A DNA stretch of 64,000 nt from Rarobacter faecitabidus (GTDB lineage Bacteria > Actinomycetota > Actinomycetes > Actinomycetales > Cellulomonadaceae), in contig NZ_VFOS01000001.1 in the NCBI RefSeq assembly GCF_006716265.1, forward strand, positions 1,736,001-1,800,000, read 5' to 3'. A program made the translations under genes and the position numbers. Shown one piece after another: positions 36,601 to 45,190 of the stretch (position 1 is its first letter; each line of letters begins with the position of its first letter). The notes beneath the pieces were generated by a model. The model saw only the letters and a list, made by a program, of their open reading frames with translations. It was not told the origin of the DNA and made no database searches.

Positions 36601-36768
36601 CGAGTCCTCGGCAAGGCGAAAGTACGCCACAAGGGAGGCAGGTACGTGGCGACCGTGAGCGTCAAGACGGCGAAGAACCGCAATGTGGGAAAGATCAGGG
36701 TCAGTTACCTCGGTTCGACTGCGCTGGTCAAGGCGACCTACAACACAAAGTTGCGAGTAGTGCGCTAG
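33667..36768 (+). CDS. Secreted GH81 endo-1,3-beta-glucanase (first copy)
   Basis: This protein of about 1033 residues has a long signal peptide (LLTIALGAVLALLASCSIA...ALA) and a GH81 domain at about residues 60-800. The general acid is D528 (NDHHFHYAYYVAAAATLARY) and the base E603 (GNNQESSAEAMN); the spacing of 75 fits the family. GH81 enzymes cleave internal beta-1,3 linkages of insoluble glucans, as in fungal walls or callose. A (PTD)n/GG linker (DNA 36253-36390) precedes a 110-residue Lys-rich Ig-like domain ending KATYNTKLRVVR, possibly for wall binding. I chose GTG 33667 (GAGG 7 nt upstream); ATG 33676 or 33640 are alternatives. The next GH81 starts 13 bases after its stop. Confidence 0.92.
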   Translation: MPTMAPHSRPYHAHGSATRLLTIALGAVLALLASCSIAIAPAALAAGPVSVGSGGYINGKIGVEPGELSEYCTSTPRQSFTRGGKTIPALVSKNAPVPTNDWWSTLAFRHWVSDGGWQGCDLGSTMYAHPAAYGWHNRGLGITYPNTLGAATNNDTGISNFTGEGYEYAGPTWSGHDVYAGVSGNASNPSQEFVGEVLQVEDWTDWTVQSVLKNAAGTIGVRAVIGHGLPIAWMQSFGAASRIQTQGTTSIQSNNNGTLILSVNGRSYIAWAPDGAQWTQNSANVFTSSAGWYAVALVPNGANASTIAANWRQFAYSPVTTATVSYTYQQASGKLQARYEIGVTRKAGSGSTTSTVMALYPHQEQYRTDGQAPLGSTYTSPRGSMPVLQNVPGFTTTTPFYGVLTEIPGISVAPGGANHAKLMQYLDAAENDPLNVQQMTNNGNATYWTGKAIGRAARIAEVADQVGDTTARDKALTKIREQLTDWFTATSGKTSKVFAYSEKYGTLLGYPAGPGGTDQYGTLTRMNDHHFHYAYYVAAAATLARYDAQWAASYGGMVDMLIRDVASPDRGDAMFPYLRTFDVYAGHSWASGDGGFSKGNNQESSAEAMNLAQAMVQWGEVRGNTQIRDTGIYLYTTEAAAIARYWFNSRDDFPSAKFNRNYASMVWASGAHYSLWFGGPGDHQYFYGINMLPVTGGSLYLGYEPAIVQRTYNEYMGRTGNAEPPWWHDILYSYLALANPDLALAKFATADGNGTFGEEQGDSHAHSYHWVTSLAALGQVDTTAHANYPLATTFSKNGQRSYVVTNASNKAITVTFRDDSGSVLATVTAPKGQVTTRRPDGSTVSLGDGGSGGAGIEIPGTPTDPTDPTDPTDPTDPGGPTDPTDPTDPTDPTDPTDPTDPGGPTNPGGNNGTGGTPGTPGSAPAKVIKRKAKLVSAKNAKKPKVKKLKVHKAFKVKVVLSAPGKAKVTGTVRLTVGKRVLGKAKVRHKGGRYVATVSVKTAKNRNVGKIRVSYLGSTALVKATYNTKLRVVR
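36253..36390 (+). repeat. Linker-encoding tandem repeat (Pro-Thr-Asp)
   Basis: Repeats of about 9 bases (ACCGACCCG/ACTGATCCG variants) encode (TDP)n blocks split by GGP. The repeat is in frame and its variants are mostly synonymous. Copy number may vary. Confidence 0.85.
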
Positions 36769-36781
36769 GAAGGCGGCTCCG

Positions 36782-39700
36782 GTGATTCGGAAACCCAAAC
36801 TCGCAGCCGTCGCAGCGGCGCTCGCGTTGCTCCTCTCCTCGGCGGTGGCAGCACCTCCCATGGTTGCGGCCGCCGTCGAGAGTCCGGGCGGATCCGGCTC
36901 GTACACGACTGACAACGTCGGAGCGGTTCCCGGCGGGGCCTGCGGTCAGCAGAACCTGCGTGCGTACCTGACTTCGGATGCGCCGAACAAGCCAGTGCCC
37001 ACCAATGACTGGTGGACGTCGCTCGTTTTCAAGTTCTCGGATGCGAGCGGCACTCAGCAGTGCGCGCAGAACCTGGCTCTCACCGCGTTGCCGACCCAGG
37101 TCAGCGTCGAGGACGGCAAGAAGGCCTCGCAGTACGACGGCGATTCAGCTACGCCCGGCGTGCACATTTCGTACCATCCGGGTGCAACGCTCGCGCCCGT
37201 CGCCGGCAAAGGCTCGCAAGACCAGAGCTTCCACCAGTACATGCGCAAGGACATCGTGATCGCCCAAGTGGCCGGGCTCGGCCAGACCGACGTGAAGGTG
37301 TCGAATTGGAGCGACTGGACCGTCTCGACCCGGCAAACGGACGGTACCCGCACGCTGGACGCGACCTTCGGCCAGGGATTGCCGTTCACGTGGCTCAAAG
37401 CGACCGGCGGCAACGCAAAGATCACGCTCAACGCGTGGACGGACGTGGACTTCATCGTCAATGGCTCTGTGCAGCCCGCTCCGTCCGCATCGTCGATCGT
37501 CGTGATCGGTTCCGGTCCCACGAATAGCAACGGGCAGATCACCGATCGCCGCTACTACGCCGCCTATTCACCGCCCGGAGCTACCTGGACCAAGTCGAGC
37601 GAGAGCGGTCACTGGAACGACCTCGTAGCCAGCGCGGGCGGCAATTTCGCCATCGCCGCGCTGCCCGTCGATAGTTCCACTCCCGCGGCGGATATCTGGT
37701 CGCTCGCGCAGAGTTATGCGCCGTACGCACACTCACCGGTCACCGACACCAAGGCGAATTACGTCTACGACCAGGCCACGGGGAAGGTCCGAGTGACCTA
37801 CCAGATCACCGCAAACCCCATTTCCGGATCGGGCGGCACTGCCGGAACCGTGGTGTCCCTGCTCCCCCACCAGTGGCGTAAGTTTGTGGCGGCGGAGCCC
37901 TCGTCCTCAAACACCTTTGTCGCCCGGACGTACGCCTCCCCGCGCGGTGTCATGAAGACGCTCGTGGGGGCCACGAGCTTCACGACCGAGGACGAGTTCC
38001 ACGGCGTGCTGACCGAGGTGCCGGGCGTCGCGACTGCGGTACCGGGATCGGCCGAGCGCAGCAGACTCGAGACCGAACTCGCCACCTATCTGACGGGAAC
38101 ATCCCTCGCCGACGCGCTGCGCACCCAGAACACGCCCACCTACGGTGTGGGCAAGGCACTGGGACGGACGGCGCGAATCGCGGAGATCGCCGATCAGTTG
38201 GGTCGACCCGATGTGCGGGATAAGGCGCTCGGGGACATTCGCGACACCCTGACCGACTGGTTCACCGCGACCTCCGGCAAGTCCAGGCAGGTCTTCCGGT
38301 ATTCCTCGGCGTGGTCGTCCCTGATCGGCTACCCGGCAGACTTCTTCTCCGACACCGAACTCAACGACCACCACTTCCACTACGGGTACTACGTGGTGGC
38401 GGCGGCGACCCTCGCCCGGTTCGATCCGGCCTGGGCCGATTCTTATGGGCCGATGGTCGAGATGCTGATCCGCGACGTCAACTCACCCGATAGGGGTGAC
38501 GCGATGTTCCCCTACCTGCGCTACTTCAATGCGTACTCGGGGCACGACTACGCGGCCGGTCCCGCACCCTACGACGGTGGCAACAATCAGGAATCGAGCT
38601 CGGAGGCCATGAACGCCGCCTACGGCATGATCATGTGGGGCGAAGCCACCGGCAATAAGGCGATCCGCGACGCAGGCGTATACATCTACACGACCCAGGC
38701 CGCGGCCATCAACGACTACTGGTTCAACGACAACGGCGAGGCGCTGCCCGCCGGGTACACCTCGCCGATCGTGCCGGTCATCTGGACCAATGGCGGAACG
38801 GGCGGGCTCTTCTTCGGCAACGGCGAGCGGGCATACAAGTTCGGGATAAACACGCTACCCGTCACAGGCGGCTTCCTGTACCTCACCGCGGGCGCGGCCC
38901 AGCGCAACTACGATGCCCTGCAGGCTGCGCCGCGACTCGGCGGTGAGAATGCGAACGAGTGGCGGGACATCCACCTCAGCGCGCTCGCGCTCGCGGACGG
39001 TCCCGCGGCCCTGGCCGGACTGAATCAGCTCGGCAACTACTCGGTGCCCGCGAGCGGCGGGCTGCCCTATACGAACGAGCACGGCGAGACCAAGGCGCAT
39101 ACGTATCACTGGATCGCGAACCTGGCCGCGCTCGGCCGGGTGGACCGGTCCCTGACGGCGAATTATCCGGGCGCGGTAGCGTTCACGAGGAACGGCGCCA
39201 AATCCTACGTAGTCACCAACGTGTCCGGTGCCGACCTGACTGTGACCTTCTCCGACTGCACACGGGTGATTGCGCCGCGCGGCAAGGTGACGGTAACCGG
39301 GCCGAGCGCTGCGACCCTGGGCAGCGCCCCGGGAGGCCGCGGCCTCAGCGTGCCCATTCCGGGCTGGCCCGCCTGCGTTGCCGACCCCGATCCCGAGGAA
39401 CCTGTGGATCCCGGGAATCCGGTCGATCCGGCTCACCCCATGGACCCGGAAACACCAATCGCGCCGGTCACGCGGCCCGCACCGCCCCTGACGAGGACAC
39501 CTGGCCCGGGTGCGAAGACGAGCACCCTGAAGATCACGAGGGTGACGGTGACCAAAGGTCGCTATCGCAAGTCCAAGAAGGCGATCCGAGTTCGCAAGGC
39601 GGCACGCGTCACCATCAAATTCGCTACCAGCGCGGATTTCAAGCCGAACGCGAAGGTCTCCCTCGTAATCGGCAAGACGATCGGACGGGCGAAACTCGTT

Positions 39701-39841
39701 CGGAAGTCTGCTCGGACCTGGGTCGCACACGTCAAAGTGAAGGCCAAGGTCAACACCAAGCGCGGCAAAGTCACCATCCGCTATGGCAAGGCGGGCAAGA
39801 AGCCATCCATCGCGAACCGGAAGCTCTTGCGAATCCGCTGA
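36782..39841 (+). CDS. Secreted GH81 endo-1,3-beta-glucanase (second copy)
   Basis: This 1019-residue protein has a signal peptide (LAAVAAALALLLSSAVAAPP, cleavage near AAA-VE) and a GH81 domain at about residues 50-830. The acid D529 (LNDHHFHYGYYVVAAATLAR) and the base E604 (GNNQESSSEAMNAAYGMI) align with the first copy at the same spacing. A Pro/Asp-rich linker (PVDPGNPVDPAHPMDPE) leads to a Lys-rich Ig-like domain (VTIKFATSADFKPNAKVSLV ... LLRIR). The GTG start has an SD (AGGAAGG) 9 nt upstream, 13 bases after the first GH81 stop, so they form one operon. The paralogues are clearly diverged, not a recent tandem copy. Confidence 0.93.
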   Translation: MIRKPKLAAVAAALALLLSSAVAAPPMVAAAVESPGGSGSYTTDNVGAVPGGACGQQNLRAYLTSDAPNKPVPTNDWWTSLVFKFSDASGTQQCAQNLALTALPTQVSVEDGKKASQYDGDSATPGVHISYHPGATLAPVAGKGSQDQSFHQYMRKDIVIAQVAGLGQTDVKVSNWSDWTVSTRQTDGTRTLDATFGQGLPFTWLKATGGNAKITLNAWTDVDFIVNGSVQPAPSASSIVVIGSGPTNSNGQITDRRYYAAYSPPGATWTKSSESGHWNDLVASAGGNFAIAALPVDSSTPAADIWSLAQSYAPYAHSPVTDTKANYVYDQATGKVRVTYQITANPISGSGGTAGTVVSLLPHQWRKFVAAEPSSSNTFVARTYASPRGVMKTLVGATSFTTEDEFHGVLTEVPGVATAVPGSAERSRLETELATYLTGTSLADALRTQNTPTYGVGKALGRTARIAEIADQLGRPDVRDKALGDIRDTLTDWFTATSGKSRQVFRYSSAWSSLIGYPADFFSDTELNDHHFHYGYYVVAAATLARFDPAWADSYGPMVEMLIRDVNSPDRGDAMFPYLRYFNAYSGHDYAAGPAPYDGGNNQESSSEAMNAAYGMIMWGEATGNKAIRDAGVYIYTTQAAAINDYWFNDNGEALPAGYTSPIVPVIWTNGGTGGLFFGNGERAYKFGINTLPVTGGFLYLTAGAAQRNYDALQAAPRLGGENANEWRDIHLSALALADGPAALAGLNQLGNYSVPASGGLPYTNEHGETKAHTYHWIANLAALGRVDRSLTANYPGAVAFTRNGAKSYVVTNVSGADLTVTFSDCTRVIAPRGKVTVTGPSAATLGSAPGGRGLSVPIPGWPACVADPDPEEPVDPGNPVDPAHPMDPETPIAPVTRPAPPLTRTPGPGAKTSTLKITRVTVTKGRYRKSKKAIRVRKAARVTIKFATSADFKPNAKVSLVIGKTIGRAKLVRKSARTWVAHVKVKAKVNTKRGKVTIRYGKAGKKPSIANRKLLRIR

Positions 39842-40058
39842 CTCCGGTGCAAATCGGACAGCCAATTTACTTCTTGAACACTGAACAAGGGCTGAACCAT
39901 GTCCCTATCGCCAAGGGTCGTCACCTTGTGTACGCTGAGTCCGTTGACAACGCTGTCTGCTGGTGGGGCCAGTTGCCCCGCTAAAGTCGGCCGATCTCCC
40001 TCGCACCTCTCGTGTACTGAGATCGGGTCGGCACGATCTCGATGAGGAGAACGACATA

Positions 40059-42155
40059 GTGAAGATCAAGAGACTGCTCGCATCGGCCGGCGCGCTTGCC
40101 ATCGCCGCCACTGGGATGGCTTTGACGGCGCCGGCCGCCACTGCAGCCCTCGACAAAGTGCCGTTCACGATAACGAACAATTCCGGAATCGGAGATGCGG
40201 CACTGTATGTGGGCATCATGGGGCGCAATCCGGCGAACGGACGAGACGCGTACTTGGTCAAGGATGGTTCGACTTGGCGACTCCAAGACATCCCAAGCGC
40301 TCCGGCATATCCCAACCCGCCGCAGAACCTCAATGGCGTGATGTTCGCGGGGCCAGCCGTGGGACAGTCGATAACGGTGCAGACACCGCACATCGATTCG
40401 GGTCGCCTCTACTACTCTTGGGGTCAGCCGCTGCAGTTCATGTACGTCAACAATGACCTTCGCCAGGACAAACTGGTGTACCCAGACCACAACACCGAGC
40501 CGAACAAGTCGATTCTGCACGGTAGCGCCGAATACACCTACGACGCGAACAATGTGCTGTGGTACAACTCGACGCAGGTCGACTTCTTCGGCCCGCCCGC
40601 CCAAGTGGGCATCGCGGACGGAAGCGGAAACATCAAGTCGACCGGGCGCCTGACCACCGACGGGTTCGGCTATGTGCAGACGGAACTTGCGAAGCATGGT
40701 GAATGGGCGAAACTCATCGAGAAGGGCCCGTACAACAATGTGACGCGCGTGCTCAATCCGAGCCACAAACTCGGCAAGGATGGATTCAACGCGGGGAGCA
40801 TTCAGCAGTACATCGACCAGGTTTGGACGAAGTACAAGGGCACGGACATGCACATACGTCCGATTAGCGACAACCCCAACATCGTCTTCACCGGCAGAGT
40901 GGGGAGCGACAATGTCTTCCGGTTCACCGCTACTGGCTACTCGCAGGTTGCAATCAACAAGCCAACTCCGTGGGAGGCGCTCGCCTGCGCAGGGCCGTTT
41001 ACCGGGGGCGGGCACGAGGGCTGGGTTGCCCGCACGCTCTGCGCTGGCCTCAATCGATCCAATATGCTGACCTACACGGATCAGCCGACCACCAATGACA
41101 AGTTTTACGCCGACTCCCAGTGGACGAACTGGTACGTCAAGATTGTGCATGAGGCGATGGCCACGGGGCACGCTTACGCGTTTGCCTTCGATGACGTCGG
41201 TGGATACGAATCGCTGACCGCAATCGGCAACCCGTCTCACGCGTATCTGCAACTCGATCCGTTCAGTGGCTCCGCGAACCCCATTGGTCAGGAGCACGGC
41301 ACCAACCCCGGCGGGGGCGACACCGGCGGCGGTGACACTGGCGGAGGCGACACCGGCGGAGGCGACACCGGCGGAAGCGACACCGGCGGCGGCACCGGCG
41401 GCGGCACCGGCGGCGGCACCGGCGGCGGCACCGGCGGCGGTGACACTGGCGGAGGCGACACCGGCGGCGGCACCAAACCTGGCGGGGGCGACACCGGCGG
41501 CGGGACGAACCCTGGCGGGGGCGACAACCCAGGTGGAAGCGGCAACGGTGGCACACACACGGATACTGGTGTCGGAACCGACGGAAAGACCAACCCGCAG
41601 GGAACGGTAACCATCGGTACTACTCTCGCGGCAGCGATCAACGTCGCAAACGCCCCGAAGCAGCAGGGCGGCTGGTTCCGCGACTCGGTTCTGCTCTCGG
41701 TCAGCGCAGAAGCCCCCGCCTCGACGCGTCCCGTCGTTCAGATTCGCGTGAACTCGGGCAAGTGGCAGACGTACACCGGGCGGATTCTAGTTGTGGCCAA
41801 CGGCAAGACTACGGTCCGCGCCCGGGTCGTCGCCGGTAAAGCCACATCGCCCTCGGACACGCGAACTTTGAAGGTGGACCGCAAGGCGCCAACCAAGCTG
41901 AAGGCGAAGGTCAAGAAGGTTCGCGGGAAGACAGTGATCAAACTCAGCGCGAAGGATGCCGAATCGAAGATCGCCAAGATCCAGTACCGCATCAACGGCA
42001 AGGGCAAGTGGAAGACTTACAAGTCCGCCGGCATCAAGGTGAAGGCGAAGATCAAGAAGGTCACCTTCCGCGCCATCGACAAGGCGGGAAATAAGTCGCA
42101 CGATCGGACGACCGGACGAACCTCCGGCAAACGCCAGTGGTCTCCAGCTCGCTGA
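40059..42155 (+). CDS. Secreted GH64 beta-1,3-glucanase
   Basis: This 698-residue protein has a signal peptide (LLASAGALAIAATGMALTAP...ATA-AL) and a GH64 domain (laminaripentaose-producing type) at about residues 30-415: VPFTITNNSGIGDAALYVGI, then E158 (HGSAEYTYD) and D175 (NSTQVDFFG) as candidate catalytic residues. A (GGGDT)n linker is followed by an OmpL47/Ig-like domain (VQIRVNSGKWQTYTGRI) and a second similar one (IQYRINGKGKWKTYKSAG) with a basic tail. The start is GTG 40059 with an SD (AGGAG) 9 nt upstream. It is separated from the GH81 pair by 217 bases and has its own likely promoter region. Confidence 0.92.
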   Translation: MKIKRLLASAGALAIAATGMALTAPAATAALDKVPFTITNNSGIGDAALYVGIMGRNPANGRDAYLVKDGSTWRLQDIPSAPAYPNPPQNLNGVMFAGPAVGQSITVQTPHIDSGRLYYSWGQPLQFMYVNNDLRQDKLVYPDHNTEPNKSILHGSAEYTYDANNVLWYNSTQVDFFGPPAQVGIADGSGNIKSTGRLTTDGFGYVQTELAKHGEWAKLIEKGPYNNVTRVLNPSHKLGKDGFNAGSIQQYIDQVWTKYKGTDMHIRPISDNPNIVFTGRVGSDNVFRFTATGYSQVAINKPTPWEALACAGPFTGGGHEGWVARTLCAGLNRSNMLTYTDQPTTNDKFYADSQWTNWYVKIVHEAMATGHAYAFAFDDVGGYESLTAIGNPSHAYLQLDPFSGSANPIGQEHGTNPGGGDTGGGDTGGGDTGGGDTGGSDTGGGTGGGTGGGTGGGTGGGDTGGGDTGGGTKPGGGDTGGGTNPGGGDNPGGSGNGGTHTDTGVGTDGKTNPQGTVTIGTTLAAAINVANAPKQQGGWFRDSVLLSVSAEAPASTRPVVQIRVNSGKWQTYTGRILVVANGKTTVRARVVAGKATSPSDTRTLKVDRKAPTKLKAKVKKVRGKTVIKLSAKDAESKIAKIQYRINGKGKWKTYKSAGIKVKAKIKKVTFRAIDKAGNKSHDRTTGRTSGKRQWSPAR
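41305..41540 (+). repeat. Linker-encoding tandem repeat (Gly-Asp-Thr)
   Basis: Repeats of GGCGGCGGCACC and GGAGGCGACACC type encode GGGT and GGGDT blocks in frame. The array is a likely site of copy-number change. Confidence 0.85.
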
Positions 42156-42176
42156 GATCTATGTAGCGACAGACAA

Positions 42177-42210
42177 GGCGGGTGGGCGGCATTCATGCCG
42201 CCCACCCGCC
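42177..42210. terminator. Bidirectional terminator between GH64 and tsaD
   Basis: A perfect 16-bp stem, GGCGGGTGGGCGGCAT (42177-42192) with 42195-42210, has a 2-nt centre. It lies between the convergent GH64 and tsaD genes. There is no long T-tract. Confidence 0.65.
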
Positions 42211-42304
42211 CTGTCATGTACCCGCAAAACGCGCGTGGCCGAATCAGGGCCCGAAGGAACGTTCCCGTTTCGCGCCATGGTTCGGACGGGGTTCCGGCAA
42301 CGTC

Positions 42305-43348
42305 CTAGACGTGCGTTATCTCGAGCGGCATCGACGAGTCGACGCCGAAGTCGAGCGTCGAAGGCGCCACTCCGGCCTTGACCATCGACATTCCCAGGGC
42401 GGCGATCATCGAGCCGTTGTCGGTGCAGTACCTGATGGGCGGGATGCGCAGTTCGATACCCGCTTCGGCACACCGTTGCGCGGCCTTGTCGCGCAACTGG
42501 GAGTTCGCGGAGAAGCCTCCCCCGATCACAACCGTGTTCACGCCGTTTCGGTGGGCGGCCGCGATAACCTTGGCGGTGAGCACGTCGGCGACGGATTCGG
42601 CGAACGAGGCGGCCACGTCCGCGACCGGCACTTCGCGGCCCTCGGCCTCGCACGCCTCAACCCAGCGAGCCACTGCCGTCTTTAGGCCCGAGAAGGAGAA
42701 GTCATAGGCGTGCTTGTCCTGATCCTTGGCGGCCGTCAGCCCGCGAGGAAAGCGGATCGCCTGCGGATCGCCCGCGCGTGCGAGCCGGTCAATGTGCGGC
42801 CCCCCCGGATAAGGCAGGCCGAGCAGTCGGCCGACCTTGTCGAAGGCCTCCCCCGCCGCGTCATCGAGGGTCGAACCCAACTCGTGTACACCGGTGGCTA
42901 TGTCGTCGACCAGCAGCATCGACGAGTGACCACCCGAGACGACCAGTGCGAGAAATCGGTCGGGGAAGTCGCCGTGCACCAACTGATCCACTGCCGCGTG
43001 GCCAATGACGTGGTTGACCCCGTACAGCGGCTTACCCGTGGCGATAGCGAGTGCCTTGGCTGCGGACACGCCAACAGTGAGGGGACCCACCAGTCCCGGT
43101 CCCGCAGTCACCGCGATGGCATCGAGCGCGCTGAGATCGACGTCGGCTGTCTCCAGCGCCCGCGACAGCGTTGGAATCATCGCCTCCAGGTGCGCACGCG
43201 ACGCGATCTCGGGGATGATTCCGCCGAAGCGCGCATGCTCGTCAACGGAACTTGCCACGGCATCGACCAGGAGTTCATGACCGCGAGTTATCGCGACACC
43301 CGTTTCGTCGCACGACGATTCGATACCAAGGACAAGGGGTTCGCTCAC
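42305..43348 (-). CDS. tsaD: tRNA N6-adenosine threonylcarbamoyltransferase
   Basis: This 347-residue protein transfers threonylcarbamoyl to A37 of ANN-decoding tRNAs, working with TsaB and TsaE encoded upstream. The ASKHA-fold signatures are [16 protein letters not shown] at the N-terminus, the metal-binding H113 and H117 ([10 protein letters not shown]), [18 protein letters not shown] and the C-terminal [11 protein letters not shown]. The start is GTG without an SD; TAGGCT lies 7 nt upstream, so it has its own leaderless promoter despite being downstream of rimI (88-base gap). The full length is standard. Confidence 0.97.
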   Translation of the reverse strand: MSEPLVLGIESSCDETGVAITRGHELLVDAVASSVDEHARFGGIIPEIASRAHLEAMIPTLSRALETADVDLSALDAIAVTAGPGLVGPLTVGVSAAKALAIATGKPLYGVNHVIGHAAVDQLVHGDFPDRFLALVVSGGHSSMLLVDDIATGVHELGSTLDDAAGEAFDKVGRLLGLPYPGGPHIDRLARAGDPQAIRFPRGLTAAKDQDKHAYDFSFSGLKTAVARWVEACEAEGREVPVADVAASFAESVADVLTAKVIAAAHRNGVNTVVIGGGFSANSQLRDKAAQRCAEAGIELRIPPIRYCTDNGSMIAALGMSMVKAGVAPSTLDFGVDSSMPLEITHV

Positions 43349-43436
43349 TCGGACAAGCCTACTAGCCGCAGTACCGATCTGGACAAGTTCAAGCGTGGGC
43401 GCGCGCGAAGAACGTCCGACCGCGTTCCGCCGTGAC

Positions 43437-43931
43437 CTACGGTGCCAGGTCGAGCCTCATCGTGTACGCATCGACATCACCGGGCTGGTAGTACCGCTTG
43501 CGGAGTCCTAACTGCTCGAAGCCGTAACTCGCGTAGAGATGCAGCGCTGCCTCGTTGTGAACCGCGACCTCAAGGAGGACGGCGCTCGCGCCGACCTCGC
43601 GCGAGCGTGCGATAAGCGCCTCAATAAGTCGTCGCCCGGCTCCGCGACCCTGGTGATGCGGGTCAACGCCCACGGTCATGATCTGGGTCACCTCGCCGTC
43701 GAACCACAGCCCGGCATATCCCACAACGGGCTCGGGGCCGATGGAGGCGAGGTCGCGATAGGTGGCGACGATGTACCAGCGCCCCGGCCCGCCCAGTTCC
43801 TCGGCAAGCATCCCGTAACTCCAGGCTTGGTTGCCGAACAGCGTGACTTCCAGGGCAATCGCCCTATCGAGATCGCTCGCCCGCATGGCGCGCAGGCTGT
43901 ACTTGCCGCTCGGATTGGGTTGGTTCACCAT
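43437..43931 (-). CDS. rimI: Ribosomal protein S18-alanine N-acetyltransferase
   Basis: This GNAT acetyltransferase of about 164 residues has motif [22 protein letters not shown] (CoA-binding Q/R-x-x-G-x-G/A) and the RimI element [21 protein letters not shown] with YASYGF. RimI N-acetylates proteins, classically ribosomal S18, and is commonly coupled to tsaB and tsaD. I placed the start at the ATG at 43931, four bases after the tsaB stop; the longer upstream frame is antisense or shadow sequence of tsaB. Confidence 0.92.
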   Translation of the reverse strand: MVNQPNPSGKYSLRAMRASDLDRAIALEVTLFGNQAWSYGMLAEELGGPGRWYIVATYRDLASIGPEPVVGYAGLWFDGEVTQIMTVGVDPHHQGRGAGRRLIEALIARSREVGASAVLLEVAVHNEAALHLYASYGFEQLGLRKRYYQPGDVDAYTMRLDLAP

Positions 43932-43935
43932 CGGC

Positions 43936-44655
43936 TCAGCCCGCCTTCTTCGCAGGGCCTGGCACCTGGGCGTCGGGCCGGCGCAGATACAGGGGGTCGG
44001 CGGGAAGATCGGCTCCCGCGGCCAGATCGGCATCTGCCACTCGAACCAGCAGCGCGGGATCGACGCCGAGATCGGAGCGATCCGTGCCGATCCCCGATCC
44101 GGAGAGCACCCCTATGGGCGTGGGGCTCGCAACCACGTAGGAGGACTCGTCCTCGAATGAGATCTCCGCGGGCCGCGAAACCCAGGGCTCCCCAGCGCGG
44201 GCGAAAGAACGGCCGGCGTCGATAGGTATTGCGCCGAGCGGGGCATCGTCGGATTGCTCAATACGGTAGCGGCGCGCGTACACCTCTTTGCGGCGGGCAT
44301 CGCTCAAGACGAGCAATCGAGTTCCAACCGGCAGCGTGAGCTGCTCGGCGGCGCTGAGTGCCACGGCATCGAGCGAGCACACGCCGAACACGGGAATTCC
44401 TCGCGCGTAGGCGAAGGTGCGGGCGGCGACCAGGCCAGCGCGCAGGCCGGTGAACGGGGCCGGTCCGGTGCCGACGACGACCCGGTCGATGTCGGCTGGC
44501 CTGAGGCGCGCGTCCGCGAGCGCGGAGGCGATCAGCGGGGAGAGCCGCTCAGCGTGCTGGCGGTCGGAATCCAGTCGCGCGGCCGCGAGCGGCCCGTCCT
44601 GGCCGACGATAGCGACGGCGATCCCCGATGAGGTGTCGAGTGCGAGCGTGGGCAT
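43936..44655 (-). CDS. tsaB: tRNA threonylcarbamoyladenosine biosynthesis protein TsaB
   Basis: This protein of about 239 residues is a TsaD paralogue and the scaffold subunit of the t6A complex. N-terminal MPTLALDTSSGIAVAIVGQD and the conserved VVVGTGPAPFTGLRAGLVAARTFA fit TsaB, and the C-terminal part is variable. I chose the start at 44655 because it begins the family's MxxLAxDTS motif. It lies between tsaE (28-base gap) and rimI (4-base gap). Confidence 0.94.
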   Translation of the reverse strand: MPTLALDTSSGIAVAIVGQDGPLAAARLDSDRQHAERLSPLIASALADARLRPADIDRVVVGTGPAPFTGLRAGLVAARTFAYARGIPVFGVCSLDAVALSAAEQLTLPVGTRLLVLSDARRKEVYARRYRIEQSDDAPLGAIPIDAGRSFARAGEPWVSRPAEISFEDESSYVVASPTPIGVLSGSGIGTDRSDLGVDPALLVRVADADLAAGADLPADPLYLRRPDAQVPGPAKKAG

Positions 44656-44683
44656 CTTGCTAGCGTATCCGCAACCTGGCCCG

Positions 44684-45190
44684 CTAGGCACCGAACGCGG
44701 GCAGAACCGCGTCCTGCCAGCGTTCCCCCACGGGGTGCAGCGTCAGGGTCCGCGCGTCTCCCTGCTCGTCTTCTGCTGTACCGATGGGGCGGGCGATCCT
44801 GATCTCGAGCCTGTCCTCGGAGAGGACCTCGGCGACGCCCTCGCCCCACTCGATCACCGTGACGGAGTCGTCGAGCGAGGTGTCCAGGTCGAGCGCGTCC
44901 AGTTCCTCGATGGCACCGAGCCGGTAAGCGTCGACGTGGACGAGGTCAGGGCCCGGCCCCGGATACTCGCGCGCGATCGTGAAGGTGGGTGAGACGATCT
45001 GCCCGCGTACCGCCAGCCCACGCCCGATGCCCTGCGTCAGCGTGGTCTTGCCGGCCCCGAGCGGGCCCGTGAGGAGGACGAGGTCGCCCGCTCGCAGGAT
45101 CGAAGCCAGCGCGGCACCGAAGTCCCGCATCGCGTCCCCCGTGGGGATCGTGACGGTGGCGCCGACAAGTGGCTGTTGGGAGTGAGTCAT
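44684..45190 (-). CDS. tsaE: tRNA threonylcarbamoyladenosine biosynthesis ATPase
   Basis: This protein of about 168 residues is the P-loop ATPase of the t6A complex. The Walker A is LTGPLGAGKTTLTQGIGRGL near residue 40, followed by VSPTFTIAREYPG and the switch region LVHVDAYRLGAIEELDALDL, ending with VTVIEWGEG. The ATG at 45190 overlaps the alr stop (ATGA), indicating translational coupling. The C-terminus is longer than in short TsaE proteins. Confidence 0.95.
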   Translation of the reverse strand: MTHSQQPLVGATVTIPTGDAMRDFGAALASILRAGDLVLLTGPLGAGKTTLTQGIGRGLAVRGQIVSPTFTIAREYPGPGPDLVHVDAYRLGAIEELDALDLDTSLDDSVTVIEWGEGVAEVLSEDRLEIRIARPIGTAEDEQGDARTLTLHPVGERWQDAVLPAFGA

